A stretch of DNA of 64,000 nucleotides. Origin: Acidilutibacter cellobiosedens (lineage in GTDB: Bacteria; Bacillota; Clostridia; Tissierellales; Acidilutibacteraceae). The stretch is taken from positions 3,248,501-3,312,500 of the forward strand of contig NZ_CP035282.1 in the NCBI RefSeq assembly GCF_004103715.1, given 5' to 3'. Every line of letters starts with the position of its first letter. The first letter of the stretch is position 1. Shown one piece after another: positions 1 through 8,972 of the stretch. The position numbers were made by a program, and so were the translations under genes. The notes below the pieces were generated by a model. That model saw only the letters and a list, made by a program, of their open reading frames with translations. It was not told where the DNA came from and searched no databases.

Positions 1-887
1 GAGATACTGAAGGAATTGTGGATCAAAAAAACCGAGCCAATCATGATAATGGCAACCACAATGCCGCCCACTGAGTACAAGAGCGCATTAAAAATCTTAT
101 CGGATGAATCGAGGCCCATGAAGCGCAGCACATCATGATTCAGGATGTAAGCATGGCCAGCCGCCTCAGTACTCGCGTAGGAATGAACCTGACGAGGATT
201 CTTCAGAGTGATAAACAAGCTGAGGTCGTCTGCCGTTTCTACAGTATCCGATATTGTAATCAAAGTATATCCCGGCGCGGAGTCTTCCTCAAAAACTGGT
301 GTTCCACAAATACCGACAACCGTATAAGTTTTCTCGCCGCGTGGTACAAGCGTTTCGGCCCCTGATGTGTACGGATCATTCTGACTGAGTTTCTTATTTC
401 CATTCATGCGACTTCCCACAGACAAGGAAACCGTATCGCCCACCGTATAGGAAACACCGCCGTTTGTCGCAGTTTTTCCCGAGACAAGAATTTCCCCGCT
501 GTTTTCAGGAAGTCTGCCCGAAAGTAAGGTCACGGGCAAGGCATCAAAGGTTTCCTTGCTGAATCCAGATATAAAGAGATACGGCTTATTAGGATTTTTC
601 CCGCCGTCAAGTTTTGCATAGCCGATATTTTCAAATTTTACGGTGTTTGCAACTTTGTCGTTACTTGCCTGCTTCGCTACGAAGGAAGAATCAACATCCA
701 GAAACGCAACGTGCCAATCGCCGTATTTTGCGGCTGCGCCCTTCGCCATATAGTCCAGCAAGGAAACACCAAAGGTAGCGACTGCCGTAATCATGGCGGC
801 GGACAGAACAACTCCGATAATCGTGACAATCGTTCGGGTACGGCTTTTTTTCATGCTTTGCAGGGTGACTTTGTTGAAAATGTTCAT
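1..887 (-). CDS. FtsX/MacB-type ABC transporter permease (partial)
   Basis: N-terminal 295 codons of an ABC permease that runs off the left edge of the window. The start ATG (887-885) overlaps the TGA of the upstream ATPase gene as ATGA, so translation is coupled. The protein begins MNIFNKVTLQSMKKSRTRT, followed by a first membrane segment, then a large extracytoplasmic MacB-like domain, and a second membrane segment begins near the window edge. The family exports peptides or lipids, or senses and relieves cell-envelope stress. The adjacent two-component system suggests a BceAB/VexAB-like peptide-responsive module, but the substrate cannot be read from the sequence. Family is clear, function inferred. 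Confidence 0.85.
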   Translation of the reverse strand, partial: MNIFNKVTLQSMKKSRTRTIVTIIGVVLSAAMITAVATFGVSLLDYMAKGAAAKYGDWHVAFLDVDSSFVAKQASNDKVANTVKFENIGYAKLDGGKNPNKPYLFISGFSKETFDALPVTLLSGRLPENSGEILVSGKTATNGGVSYTVGDTVSLSVGSRMNGNKKLSQNDPYTSGAETLVPRGEKTYTVVGICGTPVFEEDSAPGYTLITISDTVETADDLSLFITLKNPRQVHSYASTEAAGHAYILNHDVLRFMGLDSSDKIFNALLYSVGGIVVAIIMIGSVFLIHNSFSI

Positions 888-1570
888 GGTCGCACCATCC
901 TCTCATCCCGCGTTACTTTGCCGTCTGATATGCCGATAATGCGGTCTGCTTGCAGGGCGATATTTTCATCATGGGTGACGAGGAGCAGGGTCTGCCCATA
1001 TTTTTTATTGCTTTCTTTCAGCAGTTTGATGATTTCATGTCCATTTCGGCTGTCCAAACTGCCTGTGGGTTCGTCGGCAAGCATGACAGCCGGAGCGTTC
1101 ATCAAAGCGCGTCCTATGGCAACGCGCTGTTGCTGACCGCCTGAAAGCTGATTGGGTAAATGTGTTTTGCGGTCTTTTAGCCCAAGCAAATCCAACAAAT
1201 CATTCAGCCGTTCCTCGTTGACCTTCCGTTTGTCCATCAGTATAGGCAAGGTGATGTTTTCCACCACATTCAGAGTGGGAATGAGGTTGTGAAACTGGTA
1301 AATCAGTCCGACCTGCCGCCTGCGGAAAATGGCGAGTTTTTCATTGCTTTGGGTATATACATCCTGCCCGTCCAAATACACCTTTCCGCTTGTCGGCACG
1401 TCCACGCCGCCGATGATGTGAAGCAATGTAGATTTGCCGGAACCGGATGAGCCGATGATTGCGGTAAATCCTCCTTTTTCGATTGTAAGCGAAACATGGT
1501 CAAGGGCGGTAACTTGGTTTTCGCCCTTGCCGTAGATCTTACATAGATTTTCAATTTTTAAAAACTCCAT
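884..1570 (-). CDS. ABC transporter ATP-binding protein (MacB/LolD family)
   Basis: Complete 228-residue ATPase. Walker A is GSSGSGKST at residues 40-48, the signature LSGGQQQR starts at 142, Walker B/DEPTG at 166-170, and a THDE switch region lies near the C terminus. It energises the FtsX-type permease encoded immediately downstream, with which it overlaps by 4 nt. The start has a good site (AAGGAGG, 8 nt spacing). An 83-nt gap separates it from the histidine kinase gene upstream; transcription from there is likely. Length and motifs are normal for the family, and nothing is degraded. Confidence 0.93.
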   Translation of the reverse strand: MEFLKIENLCKIYGKGENQVTALDHVSLTIEKGGFTAIIGSSGSGKSTLLHIIGGVDVPTSGKVYLDGQDVYTQSNEKLAIFRRRQVGLIYQFHNLIPTLNVVENITLPILMDKRKVNEERLNDLLDLLGLKDRKTHLPNQLSGGQQQRVAIGRALMNAPAVMLADEPTGSLDSRNGHEIIKLLKESNKKYGQTLLLVTHDENIALQADRIIGISDGKVTRDERMVRP

Positions 1571-1653
1571 TATGTGAGCCTCCTTTTCTCTTGGTTCACC
1601 TATATAATAGAACCTTCAGCTTACATCTCGGTGACTTTCAGGTGAGAGATTCG

Positions 1654-2643
1654 TCACTTTGGGAAACGAATGGTAAATATCGCACCGCCCTGGGGGTGAT
1701 TTTTTGCGGTAATCGTCCCTCCCTGCCGTGTTATAATCATCTTGCAGAGAGCCAAGCCGATCCCGTATCCTGTCGCACCTGCGTTTTTCCCACGATAAAA
1801 CCTGTCAAACAGGCAAGGTAAGTCTTCTTTTTCAAAGCCTGCACCGCTGTCGTGGATGGCAATCTCGGTAAACAGTGGATTGGACCTGCAGACAATCTCA
1901 ATCTTCCCATTCTCGCCTGCGCTTTCTATACAATTTTTGATGATGTTCTGAATTGCTTCCGAAAGCCAGCCAGAATCGCCTTGAATAATTATCCCTTCCG
2001 GTACGTCTGTTTGCAAAGCAATACCATGCAGCTCCATTGAAATCAGGAATGGGCGAAGCGCGGCGCATACAAGAGCATTCACATCAATCTGCTCGCTTTG
2101 GAACACCACAATGCCCGCGTCCAGGCGGGATAATTTCAACAGGGAAGTAAGCAGCCAATCCATCTGTACAAACAATTCCTTTGTTTCCCGTATCAATGCT
2201 TTCCGTTCGTTTTCGTCAAGGTTATTCTCCAACAATGACAGAATAAGGTTTACGGATGTGAGAGGGGTGCGAAGTTGGTGAGCTATGTCGGCCAGCGAAT
2301 CAGCAAGATGTTCTTTTTCTTTTTTCAGTGCGTCGTTTTGCTCCCGAATACGCAGCGTCATTTTTGTTATCTCGCTTTGCAGAATGGAAAGTTCGCCCTC
2401 GTCCGATTCACCAATATACAGATGGTCGGCATTATGAAGCACAAGATCGATTTGATCTGAAATCCGCGCAATGCTTTTGTATCGGGCTTTGGTAAACGCA
2501 AAAAATGCTGCCCCAAAGGCGGCGGCAGAAGCAACGGCAAGGATTCCAGCCAACCTATTGATTGCAAATCCCAGCGTTACAGCGGCGGCGGCTATTAAGG
2601 AGAACAAAATGGCAAACTGCCGAAACTCTCTATTCCGAAGCAT
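1654..2643 (-). CDS. sensor histidine kinase, short-loop membrane type
   Basis: 329 residues. Two closely spaced membrane segments (about 10-30 and 32-50) leave almost no external loop, so sensing is probably within the membrane or through the partner transporter. A HAMP-like linker follows, then the H-box with phospho-accepting His122 (DIAHQLRTPLTS), the N-box around Asn237, the G1 box DSGAGF (265-270) and the G2 box GYGIGLAL (292-299). The gene overlaps the response regulator by 14 nt and starts after a GGGGGA site within it. It is the cognate kinase for the OmpR-type regulator and probably controls the ABC genes downstream; that link is inferred from order. Confidence 0.92.
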   Translation of the reverse strand: MLRNREFRQFAILFSLIAAAAVTLGFAINRLAGILAVASAAAFGAAFFAFTKARYKSIARISDQIDLVLHNADHLYIGESDEGELSILQSEITKMTLRIREQNDALKKEKEHLADSLADIAHQLRTPLTSVNLILSLLENNLDENERKALIRETKELFVQMDWLLTSLLKLSRLDAGIVVFQSEQIDVNALVCAALRPFLISMELHGIALQTDVPEGIIIQGDSGWLSEAIQNIIKNCIESAGENGKIEIVCRSNPLFTEIAIHDSGAGFEKEDLPCLFDRFYRGKNAGATGYGIGLALCKMIITRQGGTITAKNHPQGGAIFTIRFPK

Positions 2644-3316
2644 AACCGTCCCCCAATCTATACCCCGTCCCGCGAACGGTCAGAATGATTTGCGGACTCG
2701 CGGGGTCGTTCTCTATCTTCTCCCGCAGGCGTTTAATGTATACGGTTAACGTATTGTCATTAACAAACTCGCCTGCAGCGTCCCACAATTCGTCAAGCAG
2801 CCTGCTCCTCGTGATAATACTTTTTGGGTTGTTAATAAACACCAACAACAAGCGGTATTCTAAAGCTGAAAGAAAAACTTCGTTGCCGTTTTTTTTCACA
2901 ATGCCGCTTGCCGTATCGACATGAAGCTCGCAGATTTCAAAATCCGATGGAGAACGTCCGCTTTTTCGCAAGGCGGTTCTGATTCGTGCGATCAATTCCC
3001 GGGGACGAAAAGGCTTGGTGATATAGTCGTCCGCACCCATGTTCAATCCGGTAACAACACTTGCTTCATCGCCGGAAGCCGTCAGAAAAATAACAGGAAC
3101 ATGTTGCCTTTCCTTGATTTCCGTGCAAACCGTAAAGCCGTTTCCGTCAGGCAAAGAAATATCAATCAACGCCAAGTCAAATTTATTCCCGGCAAGAATA
3201 GCAAGGGCATCACTCCGCGTAGGGGCATGGGTGACTGTAAATCCCTCCGAGCGGAGCAAAAGTATAAGGTTTTTAGCGATTACTTTATCATCCTCAACCA
3301 AAAATATCCGTTTCAT
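2630..3316 (-). CDS. OmpR/PhoB-family response regulator
   Basis: 228 residues. Receiver domain 1-115 with acidic pocket E8-D9-D10, phospho-acceptor Asp52, switch Thr79 and conserved Lys101 (ITKPFRP). The winged-helix output domain occupies about 128-225 and ends with the typical TVRGTGYRLG. It is translationally coupled to the small HTH gene upstream (ATGA overlap) and to the kinase downstream. Such regulators bind direct repeats in promoters of their own transporter genes. All catalytic residues are present. The target is inferred to be the ABC pair in the same operon. Confidence 0.94.
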   Translation of the reverse strand: MKRIFLVEDDKVIAKNLILLLRSEGFTVTHAPTRSDALAILAGNKFDLALIDISLPDGNGFTVCTEIKERQHVPVIFLTASGDEASVVTGLNMGADDYITKPFRPRELIARIRTALRKSGRSPSDFEICELHVDTASGIVKKNGNEVFLSALEYRLLLVFINNPKSIITRSRLLDELWDAAGEFVNDNTLTVYIKRLREKIENDPASPQIILTVRGTGYRLGDGYASE

Positions 3317-3507
3317 TTATTCTCACCATCCTTTACTTTACTGCTCCTGCATCGTCCGTCAGCCGGTTTTTCAGCGTCAGCAGGAACAAGCCATGTATTT
3401 CCCATTTTTTTAGCTCCCTTAATCCGCCCAGCGGAGCAATGGTACACTACCATTCTGTCCGTGATTCCCCAATTTTTCGCTGCTTCTTTTGTCGTTATAT
3501 AATCCAC
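3313..3507 (-). CDS. small excisionase/MerR-like HTH protein, GTG start
   Basis: A 64-residue protein VDYITTKEAAKNWGITDRMV with a helix-turn-helix, a GRIKGAKKMGNTWLVPADA wing and a C-terminal KPADGR stretch, typical of small clostridial DNA-binding proteins. I chose the GTG at 3507 because GGAGG lies 8 nt upstream; the in-frame ATG further upstream is part of that ribosome binding site, and family members usually begin at DYITT. Its TGA overlaps the regulator ATG (ATGA), making it the first gene of the two-component/ABC operon. Its role there is unknown; DNA binding is inferred from the fold. Confidence 0.75.
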   Translation of the reverse strand: MDYITTKEAAKNWGITDRMVVYHCSAGRIKGAKKMGNTWLVPADAEKPADGRCRSSKVKDGENK

Positions 3508-3590
3508 GCATAACACCTCCATAGCTATATTGTATTTCTTTTGACGGAAATATACAAGCTGAGACATAACCGGTGGGTTATTGTATAGAT

Positions 3591-3622
3591 ACAATCAAAA
3601 AGGATACCATAACGGTATCCTC
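3591..3622 (-). terminator. Rho-independent terminator of the methyltransferase gene
   Basis: Inverted repeat GGATACC-N5-GGTATCC at 3602-3620, followed on the minus strand by TTTTTGATTG. It lies 18 nt after the stop of the methyltransferase and upstream of the HTH gene, so it separates the two transcription units. Confidence 0.8.
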
Positions 3623-3637
3623 AAATTTATATTATAT

Positions 3638-4672
3638 TTACTTAATGGCTGTAATAAACGGATCAATATATGTCGGGGCTTCAAATTGTACTGCAACGCT
3701 TACTACTTTTTTAATAATACCATCTATTGAAGCAAGATCTTTCGGTCTATCCTTGTCTGAATATTGATCAAACAATTTTGCAGCAGCTATACCGCCATTA
3801 TAGGTGGGAATTATTTTTCCAAAACCTATATCCTTTAACCAAGAAACAAAAGTTCTTCCGGATGGATGAATCGTTTTACATACTTGTGAATTAATGATTT
3901 TATGCTTTATACCTTCTAAATACGGTACAGTTATTTGGTTAAACGAGACCTCACCTTCTGCAGACAGTTGTTTTACAACTTCTTTTTTTGACATGGCAAT
4001 TGTCAATGCATATTGAACTGCATATTCTTTTTCAATATTCCTATTATATAAGATTATCTTACAAAGATTGTCCTTAATTTCTGAAATCCATATATCTTGT
4101 TCTTGCCCGTTTCTATAGCCGCTCAATGCTTCATAATAAATTCTTAATCTTCCTTTTGGTTTTAGTACCCGATATAATTCCTCTACGGTTTTTTTCGGGT
4201 CCGGTGTCTGCTCAATAGATGAAGCTGCCATTATACCATCAAATGTATTGTCATCAAAAGGAAGTTTTGTACCTACCGTATATTTTATAAACTCAGCATT
4301 CGTTATTCCCATTCTCTTTGCATTTTCTGTACAAACTTCTATTCTCTTTACTGATGAATCTATTCCAATAACTTTTTTTACATATGGAGCAACGATTAAT
4401 GAAGGCCAACCGTCTCCCGGTCCGAAATCCAATAAAATTTTTCCTTCTCCATCAGTCGAATAAAGAAAGTCATAAAGTTGTCCCCTATCTTTCCAGTGAG
4501 ATATTTTTGAAGCATCAAAGGGCTGATATATAATGGGTAAACTATATTCAGATTGTGACTCCATTTCATTATAAATAAATTCCTCTGATGTACATGATTT
4601 AGGCATTAATTTTTCTTCTATCCAGTTAAACACATTTTTCTCTGAAGCGTTTTGATTTTCCATTGACATCAT
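3638..4672 (-). CDS. class I SAM-dependent methyltransferase
   Basis: 344 residues. The SAM-binding motif I is ILLDFGPGDG (79-88), followed by the acidic end of the second strand (GIDSS) and a post-I region with FDGIMAASSIEQTPDP, as in UbiE/COQ5-like enzymes. The substrate-binding lid at the C terminus is long and unrecognised, so no substrate is proposed. The first ATG is supported by GGAGG with 6 nt spacing. The gene has its own terminator. Upstream lie a 19-codon ORF and ABC-F debris, which hints at an antibiotic-related neighbourhood, but that is inference. Confidence 0.8.
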   Translation of the reverse strand: MMSMENQNASEKNVFNWIEEKLMPKSCTSEEFIYNEMESQSEYSLPIIYQPFDASKISHWKDRGQLYDFLYSTDGEGKILLDFGPGDGWPSLIVAPYVKKVIGIDSSVKRIEVCTENAKRMGITNAEFIKYTVGTKLPFDDNTFDGIMAASSIEQTPDPKKTVEELYRVLKPKGRLRIYYEALSGYRNGQEQDIWISEIKDNLCKIILYNRNIEKEYAVQYALTIAMSKKEVVKQLSAEGEVSFNQITVPYLEGIKHKIINSQVCKTIHPSGRTFVSWLKDIGFGKIIPTYNGGIAAAKLFDQYSDKDRPKDLASIDGIIKKVVSVAVQFEAPTYIDPFITAIK

Positions 4673-4743
4673 TTGATACCTCCAATTATTTGTCTTTTAA
4701 TCTATTTATTTAAGGTACCTTTCGCCAATGGATAAAGTCATTT

Positions 4744-4803
4744 TTAGTTAAATACACTTCCTCCATTCGTTAAAAGGTCCCTATTATTAGTTATTGCTCT
4801 CAT
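4744..4803 (-). CDS. possible 19-residue leader ORF before the methyltransferase
   Basis: A short ORF beginning MRAITNNRDLLTNGG, with a good ribosome binding site (AAAGGAG, 9 nt spacing), ending about 70 nt before the methyltransferase start. Good SD and position suggest a regulatory leader peptide, but it could equally be the start of a lost gene. No clear attenuator hairpin was identified between it and the methyltransferase. Confidence 0.35.
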   Translation of the reverse strand: MRAITNNRDLLTNGGSVFN

Positions 4804-4934
4804 AATGTCCAACTCCTTTCATAATAGCATTTTTTGTTCATAAATATTATTCTGCAAGCAAAATGAAAATCCTCTTTTATAATAAAATTTTAAAGATAAA
4901 GGGACACCCTGTCTTTTCATGTCATGTGTTAAAT

Positions 4935-5181
4935 TCATAATTCAACAATCTTTGTGGCAACATTTTTGCAAAATTCACTGTCATGTTCCACAAATAATAA
5001 AGTTGGTAAATATTCAAGGATTAACTCTTCTATTTGTATGCGAGAGATAATATCAATAAAATTAAGAGGCTCATCCCTGATTTTCAAAAGTAAACCACCC
5101 ACGGATAAAAGCACAGGTTTCCAGCTTCTTCGTCCTCGTAACCTACTAACTCCAACTGAAAGTATATATTTAAGTCATTGC
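4935..5181 (-). pseudogene. C-terminal debris of an ABC-F ATPase
   Basis: Minus-strand translation ends with DEPLNFIDIISRIQIEELI, LFVEHDSEFCKNVATKIVEL and a stop. This is the Walker B to switch-His region of the second ATPase domain of antibiotic-resistance ABC-F proteins (Lsa/Vga/Msr-like). The sequence before the Walker B keeps only traces of the signature region (LLSVGG) and carries stops. Everything upstream has gone. Family assignment is from the motif; the resistance type cannot be determined. Confidence 0.7.
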
Positions 5182-5345
5182 GGCTTCAACTGCATCTTTC
5201 AGTTCTTTTTTTCAAACTGCCTCTTTCCCCTGTTCTCAGAGTATAACTGCTCACATGCTTATTTTTGGACGTTTCAATTTTAAAATATGCATTGCTCATA
5301 GCACGGCCACCCTTTCTTTACTAATATTTTTATATCTTAAAGTCC
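5182..5345. other. degraded sequence without a recognisable gene
   Basis: Between the ABC-F debris and the exporter genes there are only short broken reading frames on the minus strand, one starting MSNAYFKIETSKNKH after a weak ribosome binding site. I see no intact gene and cannot assign the fragments. Confidence 0.4.
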
Positions 5346-5828
5346 TTATTTATTAGACTTTTTGGATCTGCGTTCTATCTCATTCCACACTTCAGATTCC
5401 TGCTCCCATCCAAATACCTTTGCTGGTATTGAATAGGCAACTCCAATCCCGAGTGAAATTGCCAGAGCAATTTTAATACTTTCAATTCCTTTTAACATGG
5501 CCTCATGTCCCGCATTAATAAAAATGTAGTAAGCCATATAATAAATACCGGCACCGGGAACTAATGTAAATATCCCGCACAGAAGAAACAGGGTAGTTGA
5601 TGCTTTGCATTTTACGGAAAGAATGCGAGACATAGCTGTCAATATCATGCTGGCGATAAATGTAGCTAAAATCGAGTTATGAAAGTAATGGTTAATTATT
5701 AGATATACACTCCATCCCACACTTCCAGTAAGTCCACAGAAAAAGTAGTACTTTTTTGGAACGTTGAAGAGTATGGAAAATGCAACAGTACCTGTAAAAG
5801 CCATTATTATTTGCATTGCCGTTTTCAT
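5346..5828 (-). CDS. threonine/serine exporter family, small subunit (ThrE_2/YjjB-like)
   Basis: 160 residues, almost entirely hydrophobic, with about four to five membrane segments and the motif CGIFTLVPGAGIYYMAYY, characteristic of the C-terminal half of ThrE-type exporters (DUF3815). The start at 5828 is chosen because GGGGAGG lies 9 nt upstream and its ATG overlaps the TAA of the large-subunit gene by one base. The two genes together make one split exporter of threonine, serine or small peptides. The proC and aminopeptidase neighbours suggest handling of amino acids from peptides. Confidence 0.85.
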   Translation of the reverse strand: MKTAMQIIMAFTGTVAFSILFNVPKKYYFFCGLTGSVGWSVYLIINHYFHNSILATFIASMILTAMSRILSVKCKASTTLFLLCGIFTLVPGAGIYYMAYYIFINAGHEAMLKGIESIKIALAISLGIGVAYSIPAKVFGWEQESEVWNEIERRSKKSNK

Positions 5829-6643
5829 TAAAAAATTCCTCCCCTTATCATGCTCCATATTTTCATAGCAATACCAACTCCCATGGCAATGCAGCCTGCA
5901 GTTAAAAGTGTATCCATAAGCCTTATTATCCCTGATAAGTAGTCATTTTCCAAGAAATTCCTTATGGAGTTCGTTAATGGTATCCCCGGAACTAGCGGAA
6001 AAATCGATCCTATGATAATTCGATCCAGGTTATTCCCAAAACCTATACTGTAGAGACCGCAGCATGTAAGGGAAACCAGAAGACTTCCGATAATATTTAC
6101 CATAATTTTCGGCAAATTCGCTTTTGGAACCCCAAAAATTAGAAAAATATATAGAACCATACCTCCGACTAAGGCTACCAACGAATCCGTTATACTACCT
6201 TTAAACAAATAACAAAAGCTGGCACTTCCACAGCCGGAAGCAAGAATCTTTAGTAAATTGCCTGAAGAATTCATCTTTTCAATCCGTTCCAATTCCCTTT
6301 TAATATCAATAGAGCTACACTTTCCACCAGCAATTCGGCGTGAAAGATTATTAAGAGCCTCTACCCGACACAACATAATAGGTGCCAATGGGACAGCACA
6401 AATACGACTGGAATAAAACTTCCCATTCACAACAATTGAAGCAAAAATCCCGTTTGCAATTACATAAGCATTAAATTCTTTCAACCCCAGTGCTTCTGCC
6501 GCATAGCGCATGGCCTGATCAGTCCTGAAAATTTCTCCTCCGTTAAGAAGCATCATCTCCCCCATCCTGGTTACCAAGTTAAAGCATTCCAAAGTATAGC
6601 CGTCCTCGTTTTCTTTTATAATTCCATTGATTTTTTCACACAT
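5828..6643 (-). CDS. threonine/serine exporter family, large subunit (ThrE_1/YjjP-like)
   Basis: 271 residues. The cytosolic N-terminal part contains GEMMLLNGGEIFRTDQAM, the conserved start of the DUF1212 domain. It is followed by five membrane segments with the motif FPLVPGIPLTNSIRN, a hallmark of the family. It overlaps the end of proC by 28 nt and the small-subunit gene by 1 nt, so it is clearly co-translated. With its partner it forms a split ThrE-type efflux system for hydroxy-amino acids; substrate is inferred from family. Confidence 0.87.
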   Translation of the reverse strand: MCEKINGIIKENEDGYTLECFNLVTRMGEMMLLNGGEIFRTDQAMRYAAEALGLKEFNAYVIANGIFASIVVNGKFYSSRICAVPLAPIMLCRVEALNNLSRRIAGGKCSSIDIKRELERIEKMNSSGNLLKILASGCGSASFCYLFKGSITDSLVALVGGMVLYIFLIFGVPKANLPKIMVNIIGSLLVSLTCCGLYSIGFGNNLDRIIIGSIFPLVPGIPLTNSIRNFLENDYLSGIIRLMDTLLTAGCIAMGVGIAMKIWSMIRGGIF

Positions 6644-7413
6644 GCTTCAACCGCCTTTATTACACTGCCTCTGAAACCTTTTTCTTCTAAGACACTGACA
6701 GCTTCAATGCTGGTGCCACCGGGGGAGCATACCATGTCTTTTAACTCACTGGGAGACATGCCTGTCTCCAATAGAAGCTTCGCGCTTCCCATAACTGCCT
6801 GTTCAGAAAATGTATAGGCCTGCTGCCTATTCATTCCTTCTTTTACTGCCGCATCAGCCATAGCTTCAATCAGCAGACATACATAAGCCGGAGAACTTCC
6901 ACTTATTCCTACAACTGAATTCATCATATATTCCGGGACTTCCTCTACTCTTCCAAACCCATTGAACAGTTTTTTTATGTGTTCCATTTCAATCTTCGTT
7001 ACATTAGAATTTCCACATAAAGCGGTCATTCCTTCAAGTACCATAGCTGGAGTATTAGGCATAGCTCTGATAATTTTGGCTCCTTCTTTAAATCCTCTTT
7101 TTAATTTTTCCAACGTCTCTCCGGGAGCAATTGAAACAATGATTGTTTCAGGTTTAATTACATTCTGTATGCTTTTTATTATACCTTTGTAAAACTGCGG
7201 CTTAACCGCTAATATTACAATATGACTTTCGGCCGCTGCTTTCTGGTTGTCACAGCTTCCACTAATGCTCAATTCCTTTTCTATCCTCTTTACCTTTTCC
7301 TCATTAATATCTGTAACTATGACCTGAGACGTTTCCAAAAGACCTGCTTTTAAGATCCCTTTTACAATAGCCTTTCCCATATTTCCGCTACCAATCACGC
7401 ATAATTCTTTCAT
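6616..7413 (-). CDS. proC: pyrroline-5-carboxylate reductase
   Basis: 265 residues, the usual length. The NAD(P)-binding motif GSGNMG is at residues 8-13, the central RAMPNTPAMV and GISGSSPAYV motifs are present, and the C-terminal signature KDMVCSPGGTSIEAV is intact. It reduces pyrroline-5-carboxylate to proline in the cytosol. It is the middle gene of an aminopeptidase/proC/exporter cluster, overlapping the exporter gene. A plausible context is redox balancing during amino-acid fermentation; that is inference. Confidence 0.95.
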   Translation of the reverse strand: MKELCVIGSGNMGKAIVKGILKAGLLETSQVIVTDINEEKVKRIEKELSISGSCDNQKAAAESHIVILAVKPQFYKGIIKSIQNVIKPETIIVSIAPGETLEKLKRGFKEGAKIIRAMPNTPAMVLEGMTALCGNSNVTKIEMEHIKKLFNGFGRVEEVPEYMMNSVVGISGSSPAYVCLLIEAMADAAVKEGMNRQQAYTFSEQAVMGSAKLLLETGMSPSELKDMVCSPGGTSIEAVSVLEEKGFRGSVIKAVEACVKKSMEL

Positions 7414-7496
7414 ATTTATCTATCCTTTCTCCCTTATATTTCTGATGCCTCCCGTATTTATATTAGCAAAATCCGTATAAGTTCTGCTTTCCTTTT

Positions 7497-8564
7497 TTAT
7501 AATTCTATCAAGTCATGTGTGAAACGAACCATATTCTCATACCCGTCCTCTGTTACAAGTATCTGATCTTCGATTCTTACGCCTCCCCATTCTGGAATAT
7601 ATATTCCAGGTTCTATGGTCCTTACATTTCCGGACATTAGCTTAGTCAGGTCTGCCTCTGACGAAAATGGCCCTTCATGAACAAAAAGCCCTATGCCATG
7701 GCCGATATTTGTGTATTGGTATCCCATGTACTCCGTTCCTTCCAAGGCTTTTAAAGATTCACGATAAATCTCTCTTCCGGTAACTCCGGCTTTTGTTATG
7801 GCAAGACAATCTTCTACCATCTTTTTTTCCAGCTCATATACCTCTTTTTGTTTAGCTGTTGCTTTCCCCACCACAACGGTTCTTGTCATATCAGACATGT
7901 AGCCGTGTACCTGACAGCCAAAATCCATCAGAACAAAATCGCCATATTCGACCGCCTTTTCTGAAGGAATTCCATGCAAAAGTGAAGTTCTTGCGCCGGA
8001 AATCAAAATATTACCATACGGCATAGTATCGGCACCTTCCATAACCATATATAAAGATAATTTTGCTGCCAATTCTTTTTCTGTTACCCCTACCCTGATT
8101 TCCGGGAGGAGTTTTTCTAAAGCACGGCAGGATATCTCGCACGCTGCCCTCTGATATTCAATTTCCTGAGGACTTTTAACCTGACGCATTTTTTCAATGA
8201 CATCTGTTTCAGGAATCAATTCTCCTTTAAAAGTCTCTTTAAATGTCTGGTAATCGGCAAAATTCATTCTATCCGCCTCAAAGGCTAAAGTAGAAAGTTT
8301 GTTCTCTGCCATCAGTTCGCTAACCTTATCTCCTATTGTGTTGCCTTTTTCTCTCCAATTTACTACTTTATATTGAGGGCACTCTATGGCTGCCTGTTCC
8401 GTATATCTGGGATCCGTGAGGAAATAATAATTTGACCTTGTTATAAGAAGATAACTATCATCTCCTGTATAACCGCTTATAAAACGTACATTCTCCTTTT
8501 TGGCTACAAAAAATCCGTCCAAATGTTTTTCTTCCATATAAGACAATAATTTTTCTTCGTTCAT
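7497..8564 (-). CDS. M24 family Xaa-Pro aminopeptidase
   Basis: 355 residues with the creatinase-like N-terminal domain and a pita-bread catalytic domain. The metal ligands are all visible: Asp214, Asp225, His289 (IGHGIG), Glu318 (IEPGIY) and Glu332 (VRIEDQ). It removes N-terminal residues before proline, or cleaves Xaa-Pro dipeptides, in the cytosol. It lies 83 nt upstream of proC in the same direction, so peptide-derived proline and proline biosynthesis or reduction may be linked. Start is the ATG after an AGGAGG-type site. Confidence 0.92.
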   Translation of the reverse strand: MNEEKLLSYMEEKHLDGFFVAKKENVRFISGYTGDDSYLLITRSNYYFLTDPRYTEQAAIECPQYKVVNWREKGNTIGDKVSELMAENKLSTLAFEADRMNFADYQTFKETFKGELIPETDVIEKMRQVKSPQEIEYQRAACEISCRALEKLLPEIRVGVTEKELAAKLSLYMVMEGADTMPYGNILISGARTSLLHGIPSEKAVEYGDFVLMDFGCQVHGYMSDMTRTVVVGKATAKQKEVYELEKKMVEDCLAITKAGVTGREIYRESLKALEGTEYMGYQYTNIGHGIGLFVHEGPFSSEADLTKLMSGNVRTIEPGIYIPEWGGVRIEDQILVTEDGYENMVRFTHDLIEL

Positions 8565-8972
8565 TTATCGGTTCCTCCTTCTTTATGTAATATATTAGAC
8601 ATAATATGTAATCCTAAAACTATCATAATATTCCGCTATAACTACAGGTTATAATAATACAAATTGACTTTTGTGTCAAACAAATCATGCTTTCATTAAA
8701 ACTATTGCCAAAACTAATCATTTAACGTATGAAATAGTTTTGGCAACCGTAAAATTAAGCTATTTAGTTTTTATTCTTATACAGTACCTATCTTTTTAAG
8801 AATCATGCCAGTTCTCTTATGCGTTCCTTGTGATATATTTTCTATACCATCTATATTCTAATTTTTTATATTCTTTTAATCCAATATCTTCATTTAATAT
8901 TATTTCTGAAAAAATAAATATATTGTTGTAATAAAACATCCGCAACCCCTTCTTTTACTTGTTTCATCTTTT
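8565..8972. other. 408-nt intergenic region with one strong inverted repeat
   Basis: No intact gene. It contains a perfect 12-bp inverted repeat, TTGCCAAAACTA at 8705-8716 and its complement at 8735-8746, with an 18-nt loop. No T-tract follows, so it is not a textbook terminator; it could be an operator or the relic of a small mobile element. The promoter of the aminopeptidase gene should lie in the left part. Confidence 0.45.

Noticed and set aside
711-1144. Plus-strand ORFs of 141 and 64 codons.
   Set aside because: Shadows of the ATPase and permease genes on the minus strand.
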